Shown here: positions 24,946 to 35,176 of the stretch, piece by piece | Numbering within the stretch: the stretch's first letter is position 1 | Layout: the number at the start of each line of letters is the position of its first letter | Assembly: GCF_001544275.1 (NCBI RefSeq) | Contig: NZ_BCQE01000011.1 | Span: 87,295 to 151,294, forward strand | Direction of reading: 5' to 3' | Origin: Enterococcus gallinarum NBRC 100675 | Lineage (GTDB): Bacteria > Bacillota > Bacilli > Lactobacillales > Enterococcaceae | DNA length: 64,000 nucleotides | Notes under the pieces: model-generated | Database searches by the model: none | What the model saw: only the letters and a program-made list of their open reading frames with translations | What the model was told of the DNA's origin: nothing | Translations under genes and position numbers: made by a program

Positions 24946-25746
24946 TTATTTTGTCACTAGTTCTTCGTATTCATAGTCTATGGGCGTTTGTCGATCGTAC
25001 AAACGGACTTTGATAATGCGCTGCAATAAATCCAGACCGACTACTTTTCCTTTTCCATCCGGAGTCTCAACTTCTTTGCCGCGATCCGGTAATTCTCGTT
25101 TTGCTTGTTCATATTCATCATTCTCATACTTCAAACAGCACATCAAACGACCACACAATCCGGAAATTTTCGTCGGATTCAAAGACAGCCCTTGATCTTT
25201 GGCCATTTTGATCGAGACAGGGATAAAATCGCCTAAGAACGTCGAACAGCAGAGCTTACGGCCGCATGGACCAATTCCGCCGATCGCCTTTGCTTCATCT
25301 CGTACACCGATTTGTCGCAACTCGATCCTTGTATGAAAATGACTCGCCAAATCCTTGACTAGTTCGCGGAAATCAACTCGACCATCCGCTGTAAAATAAT
25401 ACAGCATCTTTGACCGCTCAAATGTATATTCTGCCCTAACAAGTTTCATAGGTAAATTGTGCGCTCGAATCTTCTGCTTGCCGATGATCAGTGCTTCTTC
25501 AGCATCTTGACGATTTTTCTTTTCTCTCTCGATATCTTTAGGTGTGGCCTGTCTAATGATTGGCTTTATGTCATAAGGCAAATCTTGCGAATCGATCAAC
25601 TGCTTAGGAATCGCGACGGTCGCCATAAACTTTGCTTCTTGTGATTCAACGATCACTCGTTCCCCCGACGTGTAATCTCGCTTCTCAGGCGCATAAAAAT
25701 AGATTTGTCCCGCAGCGCGAAAGCGTACACCGACTACTTCTATCAT
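24946..25746 (-). CDS. ricT: PSP1/YaaT family protein (RicT-like)
   Basis: This 266-residue protein matches YaaT/RicT, with the PSP1 domain and a cysteine-rich centre: IGGIGPCGRKLCCSTFLGDF and GLCGRLMCCLKYENDEYE. In B. subtilis RicT joins RicA and RicF in an iron-sulfur-bearing complex that directs mRNA maturation by RNase Y. The position between holB and yabA is conserved in Firmicutes. Direct evidence for the role here is only homology. Confidence 0.92.
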   Translation of the reverse strand: MIEVVGVRFRAAGQIYFYAPEKRDYTSGERVIVESQEAKFMATVAIPKQLIDSQDLPYDIKPIIRQATPKDIEREKKNRQDAEEALIIGKQKIRAHNLPMKLVRAEYTFERSKMLYYFTADGRVDFRELVKDLASHFHTRIELRQIGVRDEAKAIGGIGPCGRKLCCSTFLGDFIPVSIKMAKDQGLSLNPTKISGLCGRLMCCLKYENDEYEQAKRELPDRGKEVETPDGKGKVVGLDLLQRIIKVRLYDRQTPIDYEYEELVTK

Positions 25747-25761
25747 AACATTGCTCCCCCT

Positions 25762-26706
25762 TTAGGGTACTGTTATGCCATAGATGATCTTCACTGAAAA
25801 TTGTTCAGCAACGCCTTGAAAAGCTACATTCGCTTGCAGTTTCTTTTGGGCTTGCAAGGCAGCTTCGATGGCAAGATTGATCTCTTTTCCCCATAAGCCT
25901 TGTGCCAATAACTGGTCTCGTTCTTCCTGCAAATAAAATAACAGAATCGAAAAAATAACTCTCTGCTGTTCTTTTTCTTTTGCTAAAGCGAGCAGCTTTT
26001 TTTGAACGAAAATAAACGCTTGCGGATCTTTCTTCAAGAGATACTTCACCCATTGTGCAACAGCATCCTTAGTTTCATTAAACCATTCCTCTTGGGAGAT
26101 TTCAACTGCTTTATGATAACTATTTGTCAAGTAACTCAAAAGACGGCTACTCTCTTGAGAAAGTCCTTCTTTTTGCAGCTTTGTCTGCAATTTATCTTTC
26201 GCCAATGGTGAAAAATGAATGATTTGACAGCGGGACTGGATCGTCGGCAAGATACGTCCAACACTTTCCGTTTCTAAAATCGCTAAGAAATTCCCTACAG
26301 GTTCTTCCAAAAATTTCAGTAAACTATTTGCTGCACTTGTATTCATTTTTTCTGATTGAGAAAGAATAAAGATTTTCAAGCGACTTTCGAAGCCGCTCTT
26401 AGAAAATTCTTCTTGCAATTGACGAATTTGGTCCACTTTGATCGTCTGTCCATCTGGTTCCACCATGAGTACGTCCGGGTGCTCCCCTTGCGCGATCCGC
26501 AAACAATTACTGCAAGACCCGCAAGGTTCATTTGATTGAACATTCGTACAAAAGAGACGTTTCGCCAGCCACAAACTCATCTCATGTTTGCCCGTTCCTG
26601 CATCGCCTTCAAAAAGATAAGCATGGGCAATCCGCCCATGCTCGACACTTTTCTTCAGTTGGGCAAAAACCAGAGGTTGATATTCTTGTAAAAAAAGTTC
26701 CTCCAT
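25762..26706 (-). CDS. holB: DNA polymerase III delta' subunit
   Basis: This 314-residue clamp-loader subunit has Walker A-like FEGDAGTGKHEMS, a zinc-binding cluster (CTNVQSNEPCGSCSNCL) and the conserved sensor-like stretch SAANSLLKFLEEPVGN. The ATP site is degenerate in delta' proteins. The ATG at 26706 follows AAGGAG by six bases; the open frame extends upstream into pstA. Confidence 0.94.
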   Translation of the reverse strand: MEELFLQEYQPLVFAQLKKSVEHGRIAHAYLFEGDAGTGKHEMSLWLAKRLFCTNVQSNEPCGSCSNCLRIAQGEHPDVLMVEPDGQTIKVDQIRQLQEEFSKSGFESRLKIFILSQSEKMNTSAANSLLKFLEEPVGNFLAILETESVGRILPTIQSRCQIIHFSPLAKDKLQTKLQKEGLSQESSRLLSYLTNSYHKAVEISQEEWFNETKDAVAQWVKYLLKKDPQAFIFVQKKLLALAKEKEQQRVIFSILLFYLQEERDQLLAQGLWGKEINLAIEAALQAQKKLQANVAFQGVAEQFSVKIIYGITVP

Positions 26707-26719
26707 GGTCTGCTCCTTT

Positions 26720-27061
<342 letters not shown>

Positions 27062-27080
27062 TTATTATTGTCGTCAGCGA

Positions 27081-27728
27081 TCACATTGTTTTGAAGTAGG
27101 AAGGATATGCTTCAACGATTGCTGAAAAACTTGTCTCAACGACATCTTGTAATCCCATTCTAGCATCAACCTTATGGATGCGTACAGGATTTTCTTCTGC
27201 CAGCTTCAAATAAGCATGACGAACTCGTTGGTGAAATTCTAATCCTTCCGCGTCCAAGCGATCCAACTGATGAGCCCGATGCTCTTGAATCCTTCTTAAA
27301 CCTGTATCCGAATCAACATCCAAATACAAGGTGAAGTCAGGCTCCGTGCCTTCGGTGGCAAATTCATTGATACGTGCAATCTCAGGAATACCGATCCGAC
27401 GCCCTGCCCCTTGATAAGCTAAAGAACTGTCTACAAATCGATCACAGATCACGATTTTGCCCTCATTCAATGCTGGTAAAATCACTTGGATCAAATGTTG
27501 GCGTCTTGCAGCAGCATACAGCAATGCTTCAGTCCGTTCATCCATCTCAGAATTTTTGGGATCCAGTATGATCCGCCGAATTTTTTCTGCGATTTTTACA
27601 CCGCCTGGTTCTCTCGTTTTGACAATGTCTCGTTTGGCTTCTAGCTGCAAACGAGGATATAGTTCTTCTAAAACACTGGTTTTGCCAGCGCCATCTGGTC
27701 CTTCAATGGTTATGAACAGTCCACTCAC
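27081..27728 (-). CDS. tmk: Thymidylate kinase
   Basis: This 215-residue kinase phosphorylates dTMP. It has the P-loop FITIEGPDGAGKTS, the DR(F/Y) motif CDRFVDSSLAYQG and a lid region REPGGVKIAEKIR. The likely start is GTG at 27728, with GGAGG eight bases before it; an upstream ATG in the open frame (27758) lies in the preceding gene's terminal region with no site. It follows recR by 19 bases; the small yaaL gene often found between them is absent. Confidence 0.95.
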   Translation of the reverse strand: MSGLFITIEGPDGAGKTSVLEELYPRLQLEAKRDIVKTREPGGVKIAEKIRRIILDPKNSEMDERTEALLYAAARRQHLIQVILPALNEGKIVICDRFVDSSLAYQGAGRRIGIPEIARINEFATEGTEPDFTLYLDVDSDTGLRRIQEHRAHQLDRLDAEGLEFHQRVRHAYLKLAEENPVRIHKVDARMGLQDVVETSFSAIVEAYPSYFKTM

Positions 27729-27747
27729 CCTTGTTGCCTCCAATTTC

Positions 27748-28344
27748 TTATAATTCACGTCTTCCTTCCACTGCTTTAAGCAATGTCACTTCGTCCGCAT
27801 ATTCGATATCGCTGCCGACAGATAAGCCGTGAGCCAACCGCGTCACTTTGATCCCCGCTGGTTTGATCAGTCGGGAAAGATAAATCGCGGTAGCTTCACC
27901 TTCTGTCGTGGCGTTCGTAGCAATGATCACTTCTTTCACTTGGTCATCATGCAGTCGCTGAATCAAAGGAGCAATATTGATATCTTCTGGTCCAGTACCT
28001 TCCATTGGAGACAGGACACCATGCAAAACATGATAGAGCCCATGGTACTCACGGACTTTTTCTAACGCCATGACATCCTTTGGTTCTTCTACTACTAAGA
28101 TCGTGCCTTTATCTCGTGAAGGGTCACTGCAGATCTCACAGGGATCTCCTTCTGTAATGTTTCCGCAAATACTGCAAAAATGCAGATCACGTTTGACGCT
28201 CAACAGTGATTTAGCAAACTCATTGACGACTTCATCTTTCATATCGATCGTATAAAAAGCCAATCTAGTTGCTGTTTTTTGTCCGATACCTGGCAGCTTC
28301 ATGTAGCTGTCGATTAATCGTGCGATCGGTTCTGGATACTGCAC
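27748..28344 (-). CDS. recR: Recombination protein RecR
   Basis: This 198-residue protein acts with RecF and RecO to load RecA on gaps. It has a helix-hairpin-helix ([15 protein letters not shown]), a C4 zinc finger ([18 protein letters not shown]) and a Toprim domain ([29 protein letters not shown]). It lies within the dnaX operon after ybaB. Confidence 0.97.
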   Translation of the reverse strand: MQYPEPIARLIDSYMKLPGIGQKTATRLAFYTIDMKDEVVNEFAKSLLSVKRDLHFCSICGNITEGDPCEICSDPSRDKGTILVVEEPKDVMALEKVREYHGLYHVLHGVLSPMEGTGPEDINIAPLIQRLHDDQVKEVIIATNATTEGEATAIYLSRLIKPAGIKVTRLAHGLSVGSDIEYADEVTLLKAVEGRREL

Positions 28345-28359
28345 GCCACATTTCTCCTT

Positions 28360-28674
28360 TTATAAACCGGGAATTCCTTTAGTGTATTTACCCATAGTCC
28401 GTTCGGTTTCTTTTTCAATTTTAGTTAATCCATCATTTACTGCCAAGATCAGCATATCTTGTAACATGTCGACATCTTCCGGATCGACGATTGCTTGATC
28501 GATCGAAAGATCGCGTAATTTTTTATCACCTGTAAAAGTTGCCTTTACGTAGCCATTTGTTGACTCGCCGATAAATTCTTTACTGTTTAGGGCTTCTTGT
28601 TCTTTTACCATCTCTTTTTGCATTTTTTGTACTTGCTTCATCATGCCTTGCATATTTCCCATGCCTCGCATCAT
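28360..28674 (-). CDS. YbaB/EbfC-family nucleoid-associated protein
   Basis: This 104-residue DNA-binding protein has a Met-rich start ([22 protein letters not shown]) and the YbaB core ([41 protein letters not shown]). It is the usual gene between dnaX and recR. The exact chromosomal role in Firmicutes is unclear. Confidence 0.95.
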   Translation of the reverse strand: MMRGMGNMQGMMKQVQKMQKEMVKEQEALNSKEFIGESTNGYVKATFTGDKKLRDLSIDQAIVDPEDVDMLQDMLILAVNDGLTKIEKETERTMGKYTKGIPGL

Positions 28675-28694
28675 TGTTCTTCACTCCAATTCTC

Positions 28695-30422
28695 TCAATT
28701 TTCTTCGATGCTCGCCAATTCACCAAAAAGCTCTTGGGCTTTGGTAACGACGACTTCATTTTCAGGTTCTTCCGTAGTTGGTTCTGGTTCAGCTTCCCCT
28801 TCATCTAATTCGCCTGTATTGAAGGTTTGTCCGCCAGCAATAAATTCTTGTCGTAAGATTGGCCAGCTTTCTTTCGTGATAAACACGGCTTGCGGTGCAT
28901 AATCAGAAATCATCCGTGAAATTTGATTATGCAATGTCAGCTGCAAGTCTTGGTCATTGGCTGCTCGTTGACAGACAATCTCATAATCAAAGGCAATCAC
29001 TACACCAGATGCACTGGCTGCTTTTGCTTCGCTCGCGTGGAGCATTGCTCGTTGCGTCACCGACAATGACATCAACAGATCATCCCAAATATTCCGCACA
29101 TTTGCGAGGTCTTTTTTTGTGGCTTCTTTCAAGACTTGAAAGACCCGTTCTTTTGGCACTCGGAAAGTGCTGCTATTTTTGGTCTTTTTGGCAGGTGGAT
29201 TGACCGGTTCACTGCTGGCCGCCGATGGGTTTTCTTGTAGTTTTCGTACTTCTGACTGCAGCTTCTGAATTTCTTGACGAAGCTGCTGGACTTCTTGATT
29301 CGACACCGAAGCTTCTGAAGCTTCTCCTGAAGCTGGTAATCTCCTCTGATTTGCTAGTTTAACAACTGCTACTTCCAAATAAATGGTCGGATTATTGGTG
29401 AATCGCACCTCGTTTTGCGTCTCATTCAAAACAGTGATCCAATGGTAGATTTGATCTGCAGTAGCTGCCTGAGCTAAAGTTTTGAAACCTGGTGTGATCT
29501 GCAGTGATTTTTCTTCTAATAATTGCGGCGCCTGCTGATATAAGAGCAAGTCACGACAATAGACCAGCAAGTTCTCCAATAACCGCCGTGCTTCTTTGCC
29601 CGAAGACAGCAACTGGCGCAATGTTTCTAATGCATCTGGTACTGCTTGGTCTTCACAAAATTGCATCAAGCGATCCATCATCTCATATGATAAGCTGCCC
29701 GTTACTTCTAAGGCATCTTGAGTGGTGACTTTGCCATCACTAAAGGCAATGGCTTGGTCAGCGATACTTAAAGCATCTCGCATCCCACCTTCTGCTGCCC
29801 GAGCAATCACTTGCAGCGCCTCTTCTTCATAAGCGATTTGACTGCCGTCTAAAACTGTCTTTAGATGATCAACGATATCTTGCGTATTGATTCGCTTAAA
29901 ATCAAATCGTTGCGTTCGAGAAATAATCGTGGCAGGAATCTTGTGCGGCTCTGTCGTCGCCAAAATAAACACCACATTTTTTCGTGGTTCTTCTAACGTC
30001 TTCAGTAACGCGTTGAAGGCGCCGGTCGACAACATATGAACTTCATCCACAATATATACTTTATATTCAGCTTGTGTTGGTGCATAATTTGCACGGTCTC
30101 GGATAAAGCGGATCTCTTCGACCCCATTGTTGCTGGCTGCATCGATTTCGATAACGTCCTCTTGCGTACCAGCTGTGATCGAACGGCACATCTCGCATTC
30201 ATTGCAAGGCTCTCCATTGACTTGGTTTGGACAATTGATTGCTTTTGCAAAGATTTTGGCAGCACTCGTTTTTCCCGTTCCCCGAGGACCGGTAAATAAA
30301 TAAGCATGCGAAATTTGATTTTGCTCGATCGCATTTTTCAAGGTTTGCGTAATTGCTTTTTGTCCAACGACATCCTCGAACCGTTGGGATCGCCATACAC
30401 GGTACAATGCTTGATAGGCCAT
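28695..30422 (-). CDS. dnaX: DNA polymerase III subunits gamma/tau
   Basis: This 575-residue clamp-loader ATPase starts MAYQALYRVWRSQRFEDVVGQ. It shows Walker A GPRGTGKTSAAK, a zinc cluster CPNQVNGEPCNECEMC, Walker B VYIVDEVHML and the SRC-like region (TIISRTQRFDFKRI). A coiled coil around residues 370-405 and an acidic C-terminus follow. No A-AAA-AAG slippery site was seen in the tau/gamma boundary region, so a frameshifted short form is not supported. The ATG at 30422 follows GAGGAAAAAT. It is the first gene of the operon. Confidence 0.96.
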   Translation of the reverse strand: MAYQALYRVWRSQRFEDVVGQKAITQTLKNAIEQNQISHAYLFTGPRGTGKTSAAKIFAKAINCPNQVNGEPCNECEMCRSITAGTQEDVIEIDAASNNGVEEIRFIRDRANYAPTQAEYKVYIVDEVHMLSTGAFNALLKTLEEPRKNVVFILATTEPHKIPATIISRTQRFDFKRINTQDIVDHLKTVLDGSQIAYEEEALQVIARAAEGGMRDALSIADQAIAFSDGKVTTQDALEVTGSLSYEMMDRLMQFCEDQAVPDALETLRQLLSSGKEARRLLENLLVYCRDLLLYQQAPQLLEEKSLQITPGFKTLAQAATADQIYHWITVLNETQNEVRFTNNPTIYLEVAVVKLANQRRLPASGEASEASVSNQEVQQLRQEIQKLQSEVRKLQENPSAASSEPVNPPAKKTKNSSTFRVPKERVFQVLKEATKKDLANVRNIWDDLLMSLSVTQRAMLHASEAKAASASGVVIAFDYEIVCQRAANDQDLQLTLHNQISRMISDYAPQAVFITKESWPILRQEFIAGGQTFNTGELDEGEAEPEPTTEEPENEVVVTKAQELFGELASIEEN

Positions 30423-30667
30423 ATTTTTCCTCACTCTTTTCAAAATTCGCTATTATCTATTATACGTAATATTTATAAAAAAAACTACCTTGAGTTGCCT
30501 ATCTGCTGAAAAAGAAATGATTTTTTAAGGGAGCAATCTTTTAATAAAAATCCGCACATCTTAGAGATCGATACTCTGAAAAAAGTATTGCTTTATAGAC
30601 GATTTTTTATTCAGCTTTCGCCAACACTTCTACAACTTTGGTCTAATACATAGAAAATACGGAGCTA

Positions 30668-30702
30668 TGGTATAATGAATGTACATTCATCCATTGGATG
30701 AT
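30668..30702 (+). promoter_or_regulatory. Extended -10 promoter with two tandem palindromes before the SPFH operon
   Basis: TGGTATAAT (30668-30676) is an extended -10. It is overlapped and followed by the perfect palindrome ATGAATGTACATTCAT (30675-30690) and by TCATCCATTGGATGA (30687-30701, 7-1-7 inverted repeat). No clear -35 is visible. The rest of the 304-base gap from 30423 shows nothing else recognisable. Confidence 0.55.
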
Positions 30703-30726
30703 GAAAATTTGTAAGGAGGACTGAAA

Positions 30727-31959
30727 ATGGGTATTATCAAAGCTGCAACAAGCACGATTGGCGGAGGTCTTGCCGACCAATGGCTAGAGGTCTTCGAACC
30801 TGACAATATGGGCGACACGACAGTGATGACTAAAGGTGTGAAGGTACGGCGCAATGACAAACGCGGTTCGAACCGAAAAGGAACGGAGGATGTCATAACA
30901 GATGGATCTGTGATCCACGTCTACCCTAATATGATGATGCTGCTGGTCGATGGTGGGAAAATCATTGATTATACAGCAGAGGAAGGCTATTATACCGTCA
31001 AAAATGACTTGGCTCCTTCCATGTTCAACGGTTCCTTAAAAGATGCCATCTCTGAAACGTTTAATCGCTTCAAATTTGGCGGCGTAACACCTCAAAAACA
31101 ACAAGTTTTCTATATCAATTTGCAAGAAATCAAAGGAATCCGCTTCGGGACTTCTTCTCCATTAAATTATTTTGACAACTTTTATAATGCAGAATTATTC
31201 CTAAGAGCCCATGGAAATTACTCATTGCGAATTACTGATCCAATCTTATTCTACACCAATGCGATTCCTAAAAATAAAACACAAGTTGACATCAATGACA
31301 TTAACGAACAATATTTAGCAGAGTTTTTGACTGCTTTACAGACAGCCATCAACAAAATGTCAGCGGATGGCGAGCGCATCTCCTATGTACCATCAAAAAG
31401 TATGGAATTAAGCAAATACATGGGTGAGGTTTTAGACGACAGTTGGCGCGAGCTGCGAGGAATGGAAATCGTTTCAGTCGCTGTTGCAAGCATCTCTTAT
31501 ACGGATGATTCAGTGAAACTGATCAACATGCGTAACCAAGGTGCCATGTTGGGTGACCCAAATGTTCGTGAAGGGTATGTTCAAGGTTCGATCGCACGTG
31601 GGATGGAATCCGCAGGTAGTAATGCTGCCGGTGCAACAACCGGATTTGTTGGTATGGGTATGGGGATGAACACTACTGGCGGTTACTTGAATCAAGCTGC
31701 TCAAAACAATCAGCAACAAATCCAGCAAAACCAAGAAAATCAGCAGAAACAAAACAATGGCGATAGTTGGGACTGCCCTCAGTGTGGAACAAGCAATACA
31801 GGTAAGTTCTGCAGTAATTGCGGCACAGCAAAACCTACAGGAACCCCAAGTTTACAAATGAAATGTTCAGAATGTAGTGAAATAATTGATTTAGCAAATG
31901 GAATCCCGAAATTCTGTCCCAACTGCGGCAAGCCATTTAAGGGAGTTCCTTTAGACTAA
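30727..31959 (+). CDS. SPFH-domain protein with C-terminal zinc ribbons, YdjI-like
   Basis: This 410-residue protein resembles B. subtilis YdjI, an SPFH/virion-core-like membrane-associated protein. The N-terminal SPFH-like region (about 1-280) includes QWLEVFEPDNMGDTTVMTKGVKV and NYFDNFYNAELFLRAHGNYS. A Gln-rich linker (about 325-350) follows and then two zinc ribbons (CPQCGTSNTGKFCSNCG and CSECSEIIDLANGIPKFCPNCG). In B. subtilis such proteins recruit PspA to the membrane under envelope stress. It leads a three-gene operon and starts after AAGGAGG. Confidence 0.85.
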   Translation: MGIIKAATSTIGGGLADQWLEVFEPDNMGDTTVMTKGVKVRRNDKRGSNRKGTEDVITDGSVIHVYPNMMMLLVDGGKIIDYTAEEGYYTVKNDLAPSMFNGSLKDAISETFNRFKFGGVTPQKQQVFYINLQEIKGIRFGTSSPLNYFDNFYNAELFLRAHGNYSLRITDPILFYTNAIPKNKTQVDINDINEQYLAEFLTALQTAINKMSADGERISYVPSKSMELSKYMGEVLDDSWRELRGMEIVSVAVASISYTDDSVKLINMRNQGAMLGDPNVREGYVQGSIARGMESAGSNAAGATTGFVGMGMGMNTTGGYLNQAAQNNQQQIQQNQENQQKQNNGDSWDCPQCGTSNTGKFCSNCGTAKPTGTPSLQMKCSECSEIIDLANGIPKFCPNCGKPFKGVPLD

Positions 31960-31976
31960 ATGAAGGAGGAACTTAA

Positions 31977-33101
31977 ATGGATGTCATTACGCATAAATGC
32001 CCCAACTGCGGCGGTGCGCTAACCTTTGATCCTGGTGATCAAAAATTCCACTGCCCCTTCTGTTTGAGTATTTTTACAGAAGCAGAAGTAACAGCCTTTG
32101 AACAAAAACAAAAAGAAGCCCAACTTGCAGATGGGACTGCTCCGGAAAATCAGCCGATCACTGATGATACGGAACCGGCGCTAAAAGAAGCTATCACAGA
32201 AAAAACCGAAGAAAAGGCGGCCCAAATGGACTTGTTCCTTTGTCCTAACTGTGGCGCAGAGATCGTCACTGATGCTACGACAGCAGCTACTTACTGTTAT
32301 TTCTGCCACAATCCAGTCGTCCTTTCCGGCCGTCTTTCTGGAGAATTTTTACCTAACAAAGTTTTACCTTTTGCAATCGAAAAAGAAGAAGCAACCGCTA
32401 AATTTCTGGAATGGGCACAAAAAAAATGGTTCGTACCAAGAGACTTCTTCGATCAAGCGCAAGTTGAAAAATTGACCGGTGTTTATTTCCCCTACTGGAG
32501 GATCGATGCCGAACTAGATGGTCAACTATCGGGAACTGGAACTTCTTTAAGAATTTGGCGTGTCGGCGAGATCGAATATACAGAACACAAACAATTTGCT
32601 GTTTCCAGACGCGGAAAAATGCGTATCAATGAACTGATCAAAAACGCTTTATCCAAGAATGTCCAACAAAAAATGGTTACCGGGGTCCAGCCTTTCCCAT
32701 TGGATAAAGCCGTTGACTTTCGCAGCCAGTATCTGGCAGGATTTCAAGCAGAAAAACGCGACATTGAGTATCAAGCACTTAAGAATGAAGTACAACAGGA
32801 ACTTTCCGGTTATGCTGAAAACCTCCTAAGCAGTACCGTTAATGGTTATACAAGCTTCAATCGGACCCAACGGGACATTGAGATCACGAAAGAAACCAAT
32901 CATTACGTCCTACTACCAGTCTGGCTGGTCACTTATCGGGCAGATGATCCGAATAAGAATGCTTTTTATTATGCGATGAATGGCCAAACCGGTAAAGTCA
33001 GCGGTGTTTTACCAATCAGCTACAAACGCTTAGGTTTTACGAGTGCAGCGATTTTTGCTGTGATTGCGATTCTAGGGATGATTGGAGGGTATTTCTTATG
33101 A
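31977..33101 (+). CDS. Zinc-ribbon membrane protein, YdjG-like
   Basis: This 374-residue protein has two zinc-ribbon modules near the start (CPNCGGALTFDPGDQKFHCPFC and CPNCGAEIVTDATTAATYCYFC), a soluble central domain, and one C-terminal membrane span (about 350-372, SAAIFAVIAILGMIGGY). It matches YdjG-type proteins that act with YdjH/YdjI. It starts after AAGGAGG and overlaps the next gene by 4 bases (ATGA). Probable role: membrane anchor or sensor in an envelope-associated complex; inferred. Confidence 0.8.
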   Translation: MDVITHKCPNCGGALTFDPGDQKFHCPFCLSIFTEAEVTAFEQKQKEAQLADGTAPENQPITDDTEPALKEAITEKTEEKAAQMDLFLCPNCGAEIVTDATTAATYCYFCHNPVVLSGRLSGEFLPNKVLPFAIEKEEATAKFLEWAQKKWFVPRDFFDQAQVEKLTGVYFPYWRIDAELDGQLSGTGTSLRIWRVGEIEYTEHKQFAVSRRGKMRINELIKNALSKNVQQKMVTGVQPFPLDKAVDFRSQYLAGFQAEKRDIEYQALKNEVQQELSGYAENLLSSTVNGYTSFNRTQRDIEITKETNHYVLLPVWLVTYRADDPNKNAFYYAMNGQTGKVSGVLPISYKRLGFTSAAIFAVIAILGMIGGYFL

Positions 33102-33907
33102 GAAAATGTTCCTATTTTTTCCTAATGATTGCCGGCTTTCTGCTAACAACGGTCACTGGCGTGGCGGCAGAAAATACCGTTACTGATAACGCTGGTCTTT
33201 TTACTCCCTCCGAAATCCAGAGTTTGAGCGAACAAGCCGACAAGTTGAATGAGAAAATCAAAGGTGAAGTTTTTATCGCAACGACAAATAACGAGATTGA
33301 CGATATTGAATATACCACCGACCGTTTTCTCGCCGACCGTATCGGAAATGATCAGAATGGCTCGGCATTGATGATCGATATGGGCAACCGGAATTTTCAT
33401 GTGTCCACGTCAGGAAATATGATCGATTATATCACCAACTCTCGTCGCGAGGACATGTTGGATAATATCTATGATCAGATGGCTGCTGGCAATTACTATC
33501 AGGCAGCACGGGTCTACTTGGAGAATGCGGCTAGTTATGTAGAAGCAGGCGTTCCTGGCGGTCATTACCAAGTGGATCGTGAGACAGGAAAGATCACTTA
33601 CTATAAAGTGCTGACTCCTTTAGAAATAGGCCTCAGCTTATTAGTAGCTGCAGTGATCAGTATTGCTTTTTTCATCATTGTCAAATCAAAGTACCAATTA
33701 AAAATGGGCGGATACAAATACCCTTACCAAGAAAAATCCAGCATTAAACTGACTCAAAAAGAAGACCGTTTGGTCAACTCGTTCGTTACTACTCGCAGAA
33801 TCCCACGTCCCCCTAAAAATAACGGCGGTGGCGGCGGGTTCGGTGGTGGCAGCACCACTCATTCTTCCGGCGGCGGAACATTTGGCGGCGGCGGTCGCAG
33901 TTTTTAG
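33098..33907 (+). CDS. TPM-domain membrane protein, YdjH-like
   Basis: This 269-residue protein has a signal peptide (MRKCSYFFLMIAGFLLTT...VAA), an extracytoplasmic TPM domain (about 28-150: VTDNAGLFTPSEIQSL, DNQNG-like and NRNFHVSTSGNMIDYI), a membrane span (about 172-196) and a glycine-rich tail (GGGGGFGGGSTTHSSGGGTFGGGGRSF). This layout equals B. subtilis YdjH. The TPM domain is a putative assembly or phosphatase-like module without a known activity here. It closes the operon and precedes a strong terminator. Confidence 0.8.
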   Translation: MRKCSYFFLMIAGFLLTTVTGVAAENTVTDNAGLFTPSEIQSLSEQADKLNEKIKGEVFIATTNNEIDDIEYTTDRFLADRIGNDQNGSALMIDMGNRNFHVSTSGNMIDYITNSRREDMLDNIYDQMAAGNYYQAARVYLENAASYVEAGVPGGHYQVDRETGKITYYKVLTPLEIGLSLLVAAVISIAFFIIVKSKYQLKMGGYKYPYQEKSSIKLTQKEDRLVNSFVTTRRIPRPPKNNGGGGGFGGGSTTHSSGGGTFGGGGRSF

Positions 33908-33950
33908 TAAACGTTTCTTCTCCTCTGAAAACTGGATCGAAAACGGACTA

Positions 33951-33998
33951 AAAAAGATGATCTTCAGACGACTAGTTGGTCTGAGATCATCTTTTTTT
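33951..33998. terminator. Bidirectional intrinsic terminator after the TPM gene
   Basis: AAAAAGATGATC and TCAGAC pair with GTCTGA and ATCATCTTTTTTT. It serves both the plus-strand operon and the converging threonine dehydratase gene. Confidence 0.9.
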
Positions 33999-34965
33999 AA
34001 ATGATTTCTTTAAAAACAGAGAAATCGATATTCCCGCCTGAAACGATTGCGACTGTTCGTTTGCCTTTCAGCAAATGATCGATTTGTCCACTTAGGATAG
34101 CAGCCGTACTCAGAGCACCTGCCCCTTCAGCAATCACTTTTTCTTTTAAAGCCAAATAATGGATAGCAGTTTCGATATCTTTCTCTTCAACTAAAACGGT
34201 TTCATCTATGCGCGAGCGCAACGTTTCATAAGTCAATTCTCCCGCCAAAGCCACATCGCACCCATCTGCCAATGTCTTACTGCTGCGATTGGCTACCAGT
34301 TCTTGTCGCCATATAGAAGAAATCATCCCATGCACTTGATAAGATTGAACACCAATAATATTAGTTTCCGAACGTAATTGTTTGATTGCTAATGCAATGC
34401 CTGCGATCAAGCCGCCTCCACCGATCGGTACGATGACATTATCCACATTAGGCAAATCTTGTAAAATCTCTAACCCAATCGTTCCTTGTCCTTCCATTAC
34501 CGCTCGATCATCAAAGGGGGAAACAAAGACTTCACCGCTACGTGACATCGCTTCCAAAGTAATTCGTTTTGTATCATCGAATGTCTCTCCTGCTAAGATC
34601 ACTTCAGCGCCATAATTTCTCGTTGCTTCTATTTTTGTCTTCGCTGCTTGAAGCGGCATAAAGATCCGTACACGTATCCCTAGCAAGGCGCCTGCTAGTG
34701 CAACACCTTGCGCATGATTGCCTGCTGAACAAGCAATTACCCCTCTTTTTTTCTCTTCCTCTGTCAATGTTGCTAATTTGTTGTAGGCCCCTCGCGCCTT
34801 AAAGGATCCTGTACGCTGCAGATTCTCTAGTTTCAGATAAATTTCTCCTGCCTTTTCTGCGCCCAGAATATTGCTTGGTGCGACAGGTGTATGGATCATG
34901 ATTGGTGCCAGTCGCTGATAAGCATCCAGGACACCTTGGATTTCAGAAACCGCTTCTTTGATCAC
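33997..34965 (-). CDS. Threonine dehydratase, catabolic-type
   Basis: This 322-residue PLP enzyme deaminates threonine to 2-oxobutyrate. It has the PLP Lys motif GSFKARGAYNKL, SAGNHAQGVALAG and the glycine loop VPIGGGGLIAGIALA, and SGGNIDF near the end. It lacks the C-terminal ACT regulatory domains of biosynthetic IlvA, so it resembles the catabolic TdcB form (serine/threonine racemase or dehydratase relatives are possible). No adjacent gene on its strand shares the pathway, but ilvE is divergent next to it. Confidence 0.88.
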   Translation of the reverse strand: MIKEAVSEIQGVLDAYQRLAPIMIHTPVAPSNILGAEKAGEIYLKLENLQRTGSFKARGAYNKLATLTEEEKKRGVIACSAGNHAQGVALAGALLGIRVRIFMPLQAAKTKIEATRNYGAEVILAGETFDDTKRITLEAMSRSGEVFVSPFDDRAVMEGQGTIGLEILQDLPNVDNVIVPIGGGGLIAGIALAIKQLRSETNIIGVQSYQVHGMISSIWRQELVANRSSKTLADGCDVALAGELTYETLRSRIDETVLVEEKDIETAIHYLALKEKVIAEGAGALSTAAILSGQIDHLLKGKRTVAIVSGGNIDFSVFKEII

Positions 34966-35176
34966 CGAAAGTCCTCCTAATCAATTTTTTTCTACCCTTA
35001 TTGAAGCATATCTGTTCCGTAAATACAATCTAAAGTGCTCGACGTTCTGCCAAAATCCTTCCCCCTTTTTATCAGCAACTGCAGAGCTCCAGATAGACTT
35101 GAAAAAAATTCTGTGAATATAAAGCCTATAGTAATAAGCTTTCATCATGATGTTAGAAATGAAAATCATTGCGATG

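Noticed and set aside
28695..30422. Programmed frameshift in dnaX
   Set aside because: No A-AAA-AAG type slippery sequence was found; A runs present (near 29165-29190) are not in the right context.
30444..30660. SRP RNA (scr) upstream of dnaX as in B. subtilis
   Set aside because: No conserved SRP RNA core or GGTGTTGG-like segment was seen.
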